64,000 nt of DNA, from the NCBI GenBank assembly GCA_036570425.1, contig DATCYF010000016.1, positions 31,548 to 95,547 of the forward strand. Reading direction: 5' to 3'. The position numbers and the translations under genes are program-made. The notes beneath the pieces are model-generated. The model had not been told where the DNA came from. It saw only the letters and a program-made list of their open reading frames with translations, and did no database searches. The DNA is from Rhizorhapis sp036570425 (GTDB taxonomy: Bacteria > Pseudomonadota > Alphaproteobacteria > Sphingomonadales > Sphingomonadaceae). Positions 56,869 through 64,000 of this stretch are shown piece by piece; the stretch's first letter is position 1; each line of letters starts with the position of its first letter.

Positions 56869-59103
56869 ATGGCCGATTTTCTCCTCGAACTCCTCTCAGA
56901 AGAAATCCCGGCCCGCATGCAGGCTAAGGCGTCGGACGACCTTGCCCGCATGTTCACGGAGAAGTTGGCCGAAGCTGGCCTGAAAGCGGCAAGCCTTACC
57001 AGCTATGTGACGCCGCGTCGGCTGGCCCTTATCATCCAAGGTTTGCCCCTTCAGACGGAAGCGGTCACTGAGGAGCGGAAAGGTCCACGCGCTGACGCAC
57101 CGGCTCAAGCGCTTGAAGGATTCCTGCGCTCCACTGGCCTGACCCGCGATCAACTCGTTGAACGTGAGGACAACAAGGGCAACAGCATCCTCTTCGCCGT
57201 CGTTGAAAAGCCGGGCCGCGCGACGACCGAAGTGATTGCGGAAATCGTTCCGACCATCATCCGCGCTTTCCCTTGGCCCAAATCCATGCGCTGGGGCAAG
57301 GCAAGCCAGACCACCGAGAGCCTCCGTTGGGTTCGCCCGCTCAAGGGCATAGTCGCGCTCCTTGGCGATGATGTCGTTGACCTCGAAGTGGAAGGCATCC
57401 GCTCGGGGAGCGTCACTTATGGTCACCGGTTCCATCATCCCGGCCAGATCACGATCGGCAATGCGGGCGACTATGTTGAAAAGCTGCGCCTCTGCCATGT
57501 GATAGTGGATCAGAATGAGCGGCAGCAACTCGTTGAAAACAAAGCCAAAGAGGCAGCGGCCGCTGCCGGCCTGATTCTCAGGGAAGACCAGGGCATGGTG
57601 ACCGAGAACGCAGGCCTTACAGAATGGCCCGTGCCGCTGCTTGGCCATTTCGATCCTGTATTTCTGGAGGTGCCGCCGGAGGTGATTCAGCTCACCATGC
57701 GGACCAATCAGAAATATTTTGCCGTGCAGGACGCGCAAGGCAAACTCGCGCCGGGCTTCATCTGCACTGCCAATGTTGATGCGCATGACGGCGGCAAAGC
57801 GATTGTGGCAGGCAATCAGAAAGTCCTCGCCGCCCGCTTGTCCGACGCTCGCTTCTTTTGGGAGCAGGACAAGAAGACGAAGCTGGAGGAGCACGCCAAA
57901 AAGCTCAACCGCATTGTCTTCCACGAAAAGCTGGGCACAGTCGCCGACAAGGTCGACCGCGTCGCCAAATTGGCGCGCTGGCTGGTTGAAAAAGGCATTG
58001 TTGGTGCGGGCGAGCCTGATCGCGCTCGTCTGGCGAATATGGCCGAGCAGGCCGCCCGTCTCAGCAAGGCTGATCTCGTCACTGAAATGGTTGGAGAGTT
58101 CCCGGAACTTCAAGGCGTTATGGGCGGATATTATGCCCGCGCCGAGGGATTGCCGGAGGAAGTCGCCAACGCCATCCGCGATCACTACAAGCCTGTAGGA
58201 CCGGGAGATGAAGTGCCGACTGCACCGGTGACGGTGGCAGTCAGTTTGGCAGATAAGCTGGATAGCATCGCCGGTTTTTTTGTTAATGAACTTAGACCGA
58301 CCGGTTCTAAGGATCCTTACGCATTGAGACGTTCTGCCATGGGAGCGGCTGCCGTAATCATATCAGGCGGTTTAAGGTTGAACCTGTTTCCTGCAATTTT
58401 TCGCGCGACCGTCGAGATACTCATCAAACATGAACGGTCTCTCGCTCAAGAGGCAGTGGCTATCTTCGCGCGAATGCGTTCTACGTTCGGAGATAGAGCA
58501 AGCCATGAGGCGTTGATGGCTACGCTGAACAGCATGTCTACTCCTAAACAGGAAGCAGAAGGCCTAATCGTTCAGGCTGCCAAGTCTTCTCAAGATGTGC
58601 TTGATTTCTTTGCCGACCGTCTCAAAGTTCAGCAACGTGAGGCTGGCGTCCGCCACGATCTTATCGATGCCGTTTTCGCTCTCGGCGGAGAAGATGACCT
58701 CGTGCGCCTTCTCGCTCGTGTGAAGGCGCTTCAATCCTTCATCGCGACAGAAGACGGCGCAAACCTTCTCGCTGGATACAAGCGCGCGGCCAATATCCTG
58801 AAAAAGGAACCATTCAACGGTTCACCCACAATTTCCCTTTCCTATGCCCCTGAAAATGAGGAAGCTGCGTTGCTCGCAGCGTTGGATGCTGCGGAACTCC
58901 GGGCGGCTGATGCGGTTGAAAGGGAAGACTTTGAAGGCGCCATGTCCGCGCTCGCCTCATTGCGCGCGCCCATCGACGCTTTCTTTGACAAGGTAACGGT
59001 GAACGACACGGACGAGAAGAAGCGAGAGGCAAGGCTCGGAATTCTTGTGCGGGTTCGTAACGCCGTTCATCAAGTTGCTGATTTTTCGAGGATTGAAGGT
59101 TGA
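56869..59103 (+). CDS. glyS: Glycine--tRNA ligase beta subunit
   Basis: This 744-residue subunit binds tRNA-Gly. The start is MADFLLELLSEEIPARMQ, directly behind the glyQ stop. The family features VTPRRLALII, MRWGKASQTTESLRWVRPL, GHRFHHPG, SDARFFWEQDKK, PTGSKDPYALRR and the C-terminal helical anticodon-binding domain are present. A patch of about 350 bp (58250-58610) uses codons that are rare in the rest of the gene (AGA, TTA, CTA, ATA and many TCT) although the protein stays in frame and family-like. Confidence 0.95.
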   Translation: MADFLLELLSEEIPARMQAKASDDLARMFTEKLAEAGLKAASLTSYVTPRRLALIIQGLPLQTEAVTEERKGPRADAPAQALEGFLRSTGLTRDQLVEREDNKGNSILFAVVEKPGRATTEVIAEIVPTIIRAFPWPKSMRWGKASQTTESLRWVRPLKGIVALLGDDVVDLEVEGIRSGSVTYGHRFHHPGQITIGNAGDYVEKLRLCHVIVDQNERQQLVENKAKEAAAAAGLILREDQGMVTENAGLTEWPVPLLGHFDPVFLEVPPEVIQLTMRTNQKYFAVQDAQGKLAPGFICTANVDAHDGGKAIVAGNQKVLAARLSDARFFWEQDKKTKLEEHAKKLNRIVFHEKLGTVADKVDRVAKLARWLVEKGIVGAGEPDRARLANMAEQAARLSKADLVTEMVGEFPELQGVMGGYYARAEGLPEEVANAIRDHYKPVGPGDEVPTAPVTVAVSLADKLDSIAGFFVNELRPTGSKDPYALRRSAMGAAAVIISGGLRLNLFPAIFRATVEILIKHERSLAQEAVAIFARMRSTFGDRASHEALMATLNSMSTPKQEAEGLIVQAAKSSQDVLDFFADRLKVQQREAGVRHDLIDAVFALGGEDDLVRLLARVKALQSFIATEDGANLLAGYKRAANILKKEPFNGSPTISLSYAPENEEAALLAALDAAELRAADAVEREDFEGAMSALASLRAPIDAFFDKVTVNDTDEKKREARLGILVRVRNAVHQVADFSRIEG

Positions 59104-59112
59104 ATCACAACA

Positions 59113-59196
59113 GCATCACTCCGGCGTTTCTGCGAAGGCCGGAAGCTGCAGCCAGAGCCGCGGCCTTTGCCAGCTCCGGCCCCGGATGAGATCCAG
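59113..59196. repeat. Degenerate REP-like inverted repeat
   Basis: CTCCGGC...GCCGGA and related CCGG-rich arms resemble the CTCCGGCCTTCGCCGGAG-type repetitive sequences of sphingomonads. It fills most of the gap between glyS and ppdK. The boundaries are approximate. Confidence 0.4.
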
Positions 59197-59288
59197 ACGG
59201 TGAGCCTCCATTTTTCCTAATTCTTACAACTTTCGGGCGGCAGCCGCCTGAGTTCACAGATTTCATCAGTGCAGGGATGATCGACGAA

Positions 59289-61955
59289 ATGACCAAATAT
59301 GTGTACCGGTTCGGTGGCGGCGTTTCCGACGGCGGCAACGGCGACAAGAACCTGCTGGGCGGCAAAGGCGCGAACCTGGACGGAATGGCTTCCATCGGTT
59401 TGCCCGTGCCTCCGGGTTTCACGATCACGACCGAAATGTGCACTCGCTATTATGAAGAGGGCGAGACCTATCCCGAGAGCCTGTATGAGGAAGTGAAGCA
59501 CGGCGTCGCTCATATCGAGGGTATCACTGGCAAGCGTTTCGGCGATGCTGCCGACCCGTTGCTTGTATCCGTCCGTTCCGGCGCGCGTGTGTCCATGCCG
59601 GGCATGATGGACACTGTCCTTAATCTTGGCCTTAACGATGAGACGGTTCAGGGCCTTGCTGCCGCATCTGGCGACGAGCGTTTTGCCTGGGACAGCTATC
59701 GCCGCTTCATTCAGATGTATTCTGACGTTGTTCTTGGCCTCGACCACGGCGCGTTCGAAGAAGCTCTGGAAATTGCCAAGGAAAACAATGGTTTTTCTCT
59801 TGATACGGAGATGCGGGCGGAAGATTGGAAAGGGCTCGTTGCCGAATACAAGGCCATTGTGGCCGACCAGTGGAAGAAGCCCTTCCCGCAGGATGTGAAC
59901 GATCAGCTATGGGGCGCCATCAGCGCCGTTTTCGGTTCCTGGCAGGCTGAGCGGGCCAAAGTCTACCGCCGGTTGAACTCTATTCCCGGGGATTGGGGCA
60001 CGGCGGTCAATGTGCAGGCGATGGTATTCGGAAACATGGGTGATACGTCCGCCACGGGCGTTGCCTTCACCCGCGATCCCGCGACCGGAGAGAATTGCTA
60101 TTATGGCGAATTCCTGATCAATGCGCAGGGTGAGGACGTCGTGGCGGGTATCCGTACGCCACAATATCTCACCAAACAGGCGCGTGAACGGGCAGGGGCC
60201 AAGCTCCCTTCCATGGAAGAGGCCATGCCCGAGACCTATGCCGAACTCGCTAAGGTTTTCGCTATCCTGGAAACGCATTATCGCGATATGCAGGACATCG
60301 AATTCACCGTGCAGCAGGGCAAGCTCTGGATGCTCCAGACCCGCTCGGGCAAGCGTACGGCAAAGGCGGCGCTGAAGATCGCCGTGGACATGGCGAATGA
60401 AGGCCTCATTACGCAGGAGGAGGCTATCGCCCGCGTGGATCCGGCCGCGCTCGATCAGCTTCTTCACCCGACGCTTGATCCAAAGGCTCCCCGCGACGTG
60501 CTGACCAAGGGGCTTCCCGCTTCTCCGGGCGCTGCGTCCGGTATCATCGTGTTCGATGCTGACGCCGCCGAGCGCCGCGCGGAACTGGGCGAGGCGGTTA
60601 TTCTGGTTCGGATCGAAACCAGCCCCGAAGATATTCATGGCATGCACGCCGCCAAGGGCATTCTGACTGCCCGTGGGGGCATGACGTCACACGCCGCCGT
60701 GGTGGCGCGTGGCATGGGCCGCCCCTGCGTTTCCGGCGCTGGCGGGCTTTCGATCGATGCCAAGAACAGCGTTCTCAATGTCGGTGGGCGCAGGCTTGTC
60801 GAAGGCGACGTGATCACAATAGATGGTGCCTCGGGAGAGGTCATGGCGGGCGAAGTGCCCACCGTTCAGCCGGAACTTGCGGGTGATTTCGGGACGCTTA
60901 TGGAATGGGCCGACAAGGTTCGCCGCCTCAAAGTCCGTGCCAATGCCGAAACGCCGCTTGATTGTCAGACTGCCCGCGATTTTGGGGCCGAGGGCGTGGG
61001 CCTTTGCCGCACCGAACATATGTTCTTCGACACGGCGCGAATCACGGCCGTCCGTCAGATGATCCTGGCCGATACGGAAAAGGGCAGACGGGAGGCGTTG
61101 GCAAAGCTGCTTCCGGAGCAACGCAGCGATTTCACGGGGATTTTCCGCGTGATGGCCGGCCTTCCGGTCACAATCCGGTTGCTCGACCCGCCGCTCCACG
61201 AATTTTTGCCTCATGGAGAGGCAGAGTTCGCTGAAGTGGCTGAGGCTGCCGGCGTCGGCGTGGAAGCGCTGAAACGCCGCGCCACTGAACTGCATGAGTT
61301 TAATCCCATGCTTGGACATCGCGGATGCCGATTGGGTGTCACTTATCCGGAAATCTACGAAATGCAGGCGCGCGCCATTTTCGAGGCGGCGATCAATGTC
61401 GCCATCGAATCCGGGGTAGCGCCGATTCCGGAAGTGATGATTCCCCTCGTCGCTACCCGCAAGGAACTGGAACTCATGAAGACGGTCGTCGTGAAGGCCG
61501 CTGAAGCGGTTTTCGCGGAAACCGGCCGCACCGTGGACTATCTGATCGGCACCATGATTGAGCTCCCCCGGGCCGCCCTGAAAGCAGGAGAGATCGCTGA
61601 AGTCGGCGAATTCTTCTCATTCGGCACCAATGATCTGACGCAAACGACTATTGGTATCAGTCGCGACGACGCAGGCCGTTTCCTGACGCAATATGTCGAC
61701 AAGGGCATTTTCCCCCGTGATCCCTTCGTGAGCCTGGACATCGAAGGCGTGGGTGAACTGATCGAACTCGCTGCCGAACGCGGGAGAGCGGCTCGTCCAG
61801 GGATCAAACTTGGCATTTGCGGCGAGCATGGAGGCGACCCTGCTTCCATTGCATTCTGTGAGCAAACGGGCCTCGATTATGTTTCCGCGTCGCCCTATCG
61901 CGTGCCCATCGCACGCCTCGCCGCGGCACAGGCGGCGTTGAAGGCGAAGGAATAA
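59289..61955 (+). CDS. ppdK: Pyruvate, phosphate dikinase
   Basis: This 888-residue enzyme interconverts pyruvate, ATP and phosphate with PEP, AMP and pyrophosphate. I start it at MTKYVYRFGGGVSD; an ATG four codons upstream (59277) lacks room for a ribosome site. The ATP-grasp domain begins with LLGGKGANL, and VSVRSGARVSMPGMMDTVLNLG is conserved. The swivelling phosphohistidine is His468 in GGMTSHAAVVARGMG. The PEP barrel has ARDFGAEGVGLCRTEHMFF, HRGCRLGVTYPEIY and the terminal GICGEHGGDP. It follows glyQS, as in related genomes. Confidence 0.96.
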   Translation: MTKYVYRFGGGVSDGGNGDKNLLGGKGANLDGMASIGLPVPPGFTITTEMCTRYYEEGETYPESLYEEVKHGVAHIEGITGKRFGDAADPLLVSVRSGARVSMPGMMDTVLNLGLNDETVQGLAAASGDERFAWDSYRRFIQMYSDVVLGLDHGAFEEALEIAKENNGFSLDTEMRAEDWKGLVAEYKAIVADQWKKPFPQDVNDQLWGAISAVFGSWQAERAKVYRRLNSIPGDWGTAVNVQAMVFGNMGDTSATGVAFTRDPATGENCYYGEFLINAQGEDVVAGIRTPQYLTKQARERAGAKLPSMEEAMPETYAELAKVFAILETHYRDMQDIEFTVQQGKLWMLQTRSGKRTAKAALKIAVDMANEGLITQEEAIARVDPAALDQLLHPTLDPKAPRDVLTKGLPASPGAASGIIVFDADAAERRAELGEAVILVRIETSPEDIHGMHAAKGILTARGGMTSHAAVVARGMGRPCVSGAGGLSIDAKNSVLNVGGRRLVEGDVITIDGASGEVMAGEVPTVQPELAGDFGTLMEWADKVRRLKVRANAETPLDCQTARDFGAEGVGLCRTEHMFFDTARITAVRQMILADTEKGRREALAKLLPEQRSDFTGIFRVMAGLPVTIRLLDPPLHEFLPHGEAEFAEVAEAAGVGVEALKRRATELHEFNPMLGHRGCRLGVTYPEIYEMQARAIFEAAINVAIESGVAPIPEVMIPLVATRKELELMKTVVVKAAEAVFAETGRTVDYLIGTMIELPRAALKAGEIAEVGEFFSFGTNDLTQTTIGISRDDAGRFLTQYVDKGIFPRDPFVSLDIEGVGELIELAAERGRAARPGIKLGICGEHGGDPASIAFCEQTGLDYVSASPYRVPIARLAAAQAALKAKE

Positions 61956-62024
61956 ATAAAATTCGCATAGGCAAAAAAGGGGGTTGTCAGAAACGGCTCC
62001 CCCGCCTATCTGCGGCACTCCCAA

Positions 62025-62101
62025 GCGCCCGTAGCTCAGCTGGATAGAGCATCAGACTACGAATCTGAGGGTCGGACGTTCGAATCGTTCCGGGCGCACC
62101 A
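62025..62101 (+). tRNA. tRNA-Arg (ACG)
   Basis: This is a 77-nt cloverleaf. The acceptor GCGCCCG pairs with CGGGCGC, then discriminator A and an encoded CCA. The anticodon loop CTACGAA gives ACG, which is read as ICG after deamination. Confidence 0.95.
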
Positions 62102-62412
62102 TTTCCCAAAAGAGGGAAAAATGGGGCATGTCACCTGATCAGGTACTTGGGGCCTTTCGAACCAAAAGTTCAAGCGCGAGTTGGATATTATTCCCCTTGC
62201 TGCGGAAAGCAGTCGTGTTTCCCATATGTTGTCCAGCTCGTACAATGTCGAGATGCGGCGGAGCGAACATATTGCGGCAATTTATCACGCGCTACGATGG
62301 CGACCGTTGAGAATGTTCCATTGATCTGGCAAAATCACTCAAGGAAAAGACCACAAGCATTCTTTGTCTGCGCGTCGCAGGCTAGAGGGCTGACATATGA
62401 ATTGGATTTAAA
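62102..62412. other. AT-richer intergenic stretch after tRNA-Arg
   Basis: About 310 bp without a supported gene. A short TTTCCC/GGGAAA inverted repeat follows the tRNA directly. By hand count 62161-62220 is about 47% GC, lower than most of the window. The segment lies downstream of a tRNA 3' end, a usual integration site, but no integrase or repeated tRNA end is visible. Confidence 0.45.
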
Positions 62413-62925
62413 ATGAATCTTGCGACAGACGCGGCTACTTTTCGGAAAATTCTGGGGCATTACCCTACTGGCGTGTGCGCCATCACCGCGATGTCAGATA
62501 CCGGAATCCCATCTGCGATGGTTGTCGGCTCATTTACGTCTGTCTCACTAGATCCGCCGCTGGTTGCATTTTTGCCGGATAAATCTTCAACGAGCTGGCC
62601 CAAGATTGAAGCGAGTGGGCGCTTTTGCGTCAATGTCCTGGGCGACAATCAAGAGGCGCTGTGCCGGGTTCTCGCTTCCAAGGCCGAAGACAAGTTCGCC
62701 AATGTCTCCTATCATCTGTCGGAACAGGGGACGCCAATATTGGAGGGCGCGCTGGCCTGGATTGATTGCGACCTCTATGCTGTTCATGAGGCAGGCGACC
62801 ACTACATCGCAATAGGTCAGGTGAATTCGCTCGACCTTCATCATCCTGGCAGTCCTCTTATTTTCCATAAGGGAGGCTATTGCCAGCTATCCTCGGGCGA
62901 GATTGTGCCAAGCGCAAATGGATAA
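62413..62925 (+). CDS. Flavin reductase-like domain protein
   Basis: This 170-residue protein belongs to the HpaC-like flavin reductase family. FRKILGHYPTGVCAITA, MVVGSFTSVSLDPPLVAFLPDKSSTSWPKI, GRFCVNVLGDNQ and DLYAVHEAGDHYIAIGQV are characteristic. Such proteins supply reduced flavin to two-component monooxygenases. No monooxygenase is visible in the window, so the partner may lie elsewhere. The ribosome site is weak. It stands alone between tRNA-Arg and the TonB receptor. Confidence 0.88.
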   Translation: MNLATDAATFRKILGHYPTGVCAITAMSDTGIPSAMVVGSFTSVSLDPPLVAFLPDKSSTSWPKIEASGRFCVNVLGDNQEALCRVLASKAEDKFANVSYHLSEQGTPILEGALAWIDCDLYAVHEAGDHYIAIGQVNSLDLHHPGSPLIFHKGGYCQLSSGEIVPSANG

Positions 62926-63163
62926 AACGGTCGATGCGATCGATCGATGAATAGTGAGCGTCCATCTTCAGAAAGATTGAGTGTTCGCGCGTCTCCGCTC
63001 TTTCTGAGGTGTGGTGCGCCCCTGATGCATTCGCGGCCTGTTTCTCGGCGAGTCAACATCAGCGGCCGCGACAGAGGAGATCCTGCGCCACGAGCATATT
63101 TTGAACGACCGCAAAGGCTGTGCGTATCGTCTGGATTGTAATGAGCGGCATTCGCAATAGTGC

Positions 63164-63193
63164 TTGACTGTGAGAATGCCTCGCAATAACAGA
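63164..63193 (+). promoter_or_regulatory. Possible promoter with Fur-like site upstream of the siderophore receptor
   Basis: A TTGACT hexamer (63164-63169) is followed by TGAGA-N5-TCGCA (63171-63185), an imperfect dyad that resembles iron-responsive operators. The -10 element is weak. The assignment is tentative and depends on the receptor gene 23 bp downstream. Confidence 0.35.
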
Positions 63194-63215
63194 ACCCCAA
63201 CAAAAAGGGGTAAGC

Positions 63216-64000
63216 ATGTTCATGTCCAATTCCAAAGATCTCACCGCCGCGCCAGCGTTCTTGGCACTTTCCTGTGTTGGCTTCCTTGCGTCCGCGCCAG
63301 CAATGGCTGCAGATGATGCTGGTGCGGGCGCAGATCGAACGGCGGACTCAATTTTTGTTAACGGCCAATATCAACAGGAACCGATTGCTCCGAAGGCAAC
63401 CGCACCGCTTCTTGATACACCGCGCTCGATCGCGATCATTAGCAAGGAAGTGATCAAGGACACAGGTTCGGCGACGCTGGTTGAGGCGCTTCGCACTGTG
63501 CCCGGAATTACGTTTGGCGCGGCGGAAGGCGGCAATCCCATGGGCGACCGGCCCTTCATTCGCGGCTTCGACAGTCAAGGGAGCACTTTTGTCGACGGGG
63601 TTCGCGATCCTTCTGCGCAATCGCGCGAAGTGTTCGCGGTTGAACAGATACAGATCGTTCGTGGATCGGATTCGACATTGGGCGGACGCGGCAGCGCAGG
63701 CGGATCGCTTAACATCGTTTCCAAACTTCCGGTGGCGGAAACATTCGCTGCTGGCGCAGTCAGCGTGGGGAACGCCGATTACAAGCGCGCCACTGCCGAT
63801 ATAAATTATCGCGTTAACGACCTTATTGCTTTCCGCATCAATGGAATGTGGCATGATCAGGATGTGGCTGGCAGGGACGCGATCTGGCAGAAACGTTGGG
63901 GCATTGCGCCTTCTGTGACCATCGGCGTCGACGGTCCGACGAAGCTTACGCTCGCATATTATCATCTCGAAACGGACGAACTGCCCGATAGCGGTTTTCC
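63216..64000 (+). CDS. TonB-dependent siderophore receptor, N-terminal part
   Basis: The gene runs off the right edge; 261 codons are visible. AAGGGG precedes ATG at 63216 by 5 nt; ATG 63222 is an alternative. A signal peptide (FLALSCVGFLASAPAMA-AD) is followed by the plug domain: LLDTPRSIAIISKEVIKDTG, LVEALRTVPGITFGAAEGG, DRPFIRGFDSQGSTFVDGVRD and VEQIQIVRGSDSTLGGRGSAGG. Barrel strands then begin. The plug sequence is that of Fiu/FhuE-type siderophore receptors, most likely for ferric catecholates or hydroxamates; the exact ligand cannot be told. Confidence 0.92.
   Translation, partial: MFMSNSKDLTAAPAFLALSCVGFLASAPAMAADDAGAGADRTADSIFVNGQYQQEPIAPKATAPLLDTPRSIAIISKEVIKDTGSATLVEALRTVPGITFGAAEGGNPMGDRPFIRGFDSQGSTFVDGVRDPSAQSREVFAVEQIQIVRGSDSTLGGRGSAGGSLNIVSKLPVAETFAAGAVSVGNADYKRATADINYRVNDLIAFRINGMWHDQDVAGRDAIWQKRWGIAPSVTIGVDGPTKLTLAYYHLETDELPDSGF

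Noticed and set aside
56896..58185. 429-codon open frame antisense to glyS
   Set aside because: A shadow of glyS; no ribosome site or recognisable domain.

Overview
The window is a chromosomal segment from an alphaproteobacterium, most likely a member of the Sphingomonadaceae (Sphingobium/Sphingomonas-like). This rests on recognised gene content and order: lipA-coq10-(cinA-ispDF)-dusB-ntrBC-ntrYX-hfq-hflX-mazG, a PopZ-like DUF2497 protein beside tolC and valS, CpdR beside N-formylglutamate amidohydrolase, a SapC-family protein, pyruvate phosphate dikinase after glyQS, and an Hfq made of two fused Sm domains. No rRNA, CRISPR array, transposase, integrase or prophage was seen.

Layout. 1-3336: end of a polysaccharide-deacetylase-like gene, tRNA-CAT, tRNA-Pro, a small lipoprotein and ettA. 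3337-6885: an accessory patch with one 855-codon gene (Zn-ribbon plus PD-(D/E)XK-like nuclease C-terminus) followed by about 600 bp of AT-richer unassigned DNA. 6886-12135: acylphosphatase, carbonic anhydrase, lipA, COQ10-like gene, cinA/ispDF and dusB. 12148-20368: nitrogen regulation (ntrBC, ntrYX), hfq and hflX, then convergent mazG. 21165-27657: tRNA-Cys, pcm, tolC, popZ-like, valS and an FMN reductase. 27700-34180: two small lipoproteins, then a methionine-cycle operon (ArsR-methyltransferase regulator, metF, and metH split into two genes) behind a promoter that contains a perfect 20-bp operator-like palindrome. 34346-41429: a secreted beta-helix protein, tRNA-Val, cpdR, FGase, a strong unannotated small-RNA candidate, sapC, a D-2-hydroxyacid dehydrogenase, a small secreted protein and a DEAD-box helicase. 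41510-51277: a DUF2171 stress protein with an exact EcfG-type promoter, tRNA-Ala, BrkB and MgtC membrane proteins, tamA-tamB and a 49-residue lipoprotein overlapping tamB. 51337-55800 (minus strand): ychF, pth, rplY and two tandem TraB/GumN lipoproteins. 55994-64000: glyQS, ppdK, tRNA-Arg, a flavin reductase and the start of a TonB-dependent siderophore receptor.

Most of the window is core housekeeping: translation (ettA, valS, glyQS, pth, rplY, hflX, dusB, tRNAs), isoprenoid and lipoate synthesis, nitrogen control, one-carbon metabolism and outer-membrane assembly. The least explained items are the 855-codon nuclease-like gene, the structured C-rich-loop sRNA at 36933-37040, the palindrome-controlled methionine operon, the EcfG-driven DUF2171 gene, the tamB-coupled microlipoprotein and the tandem-domain Hfq.
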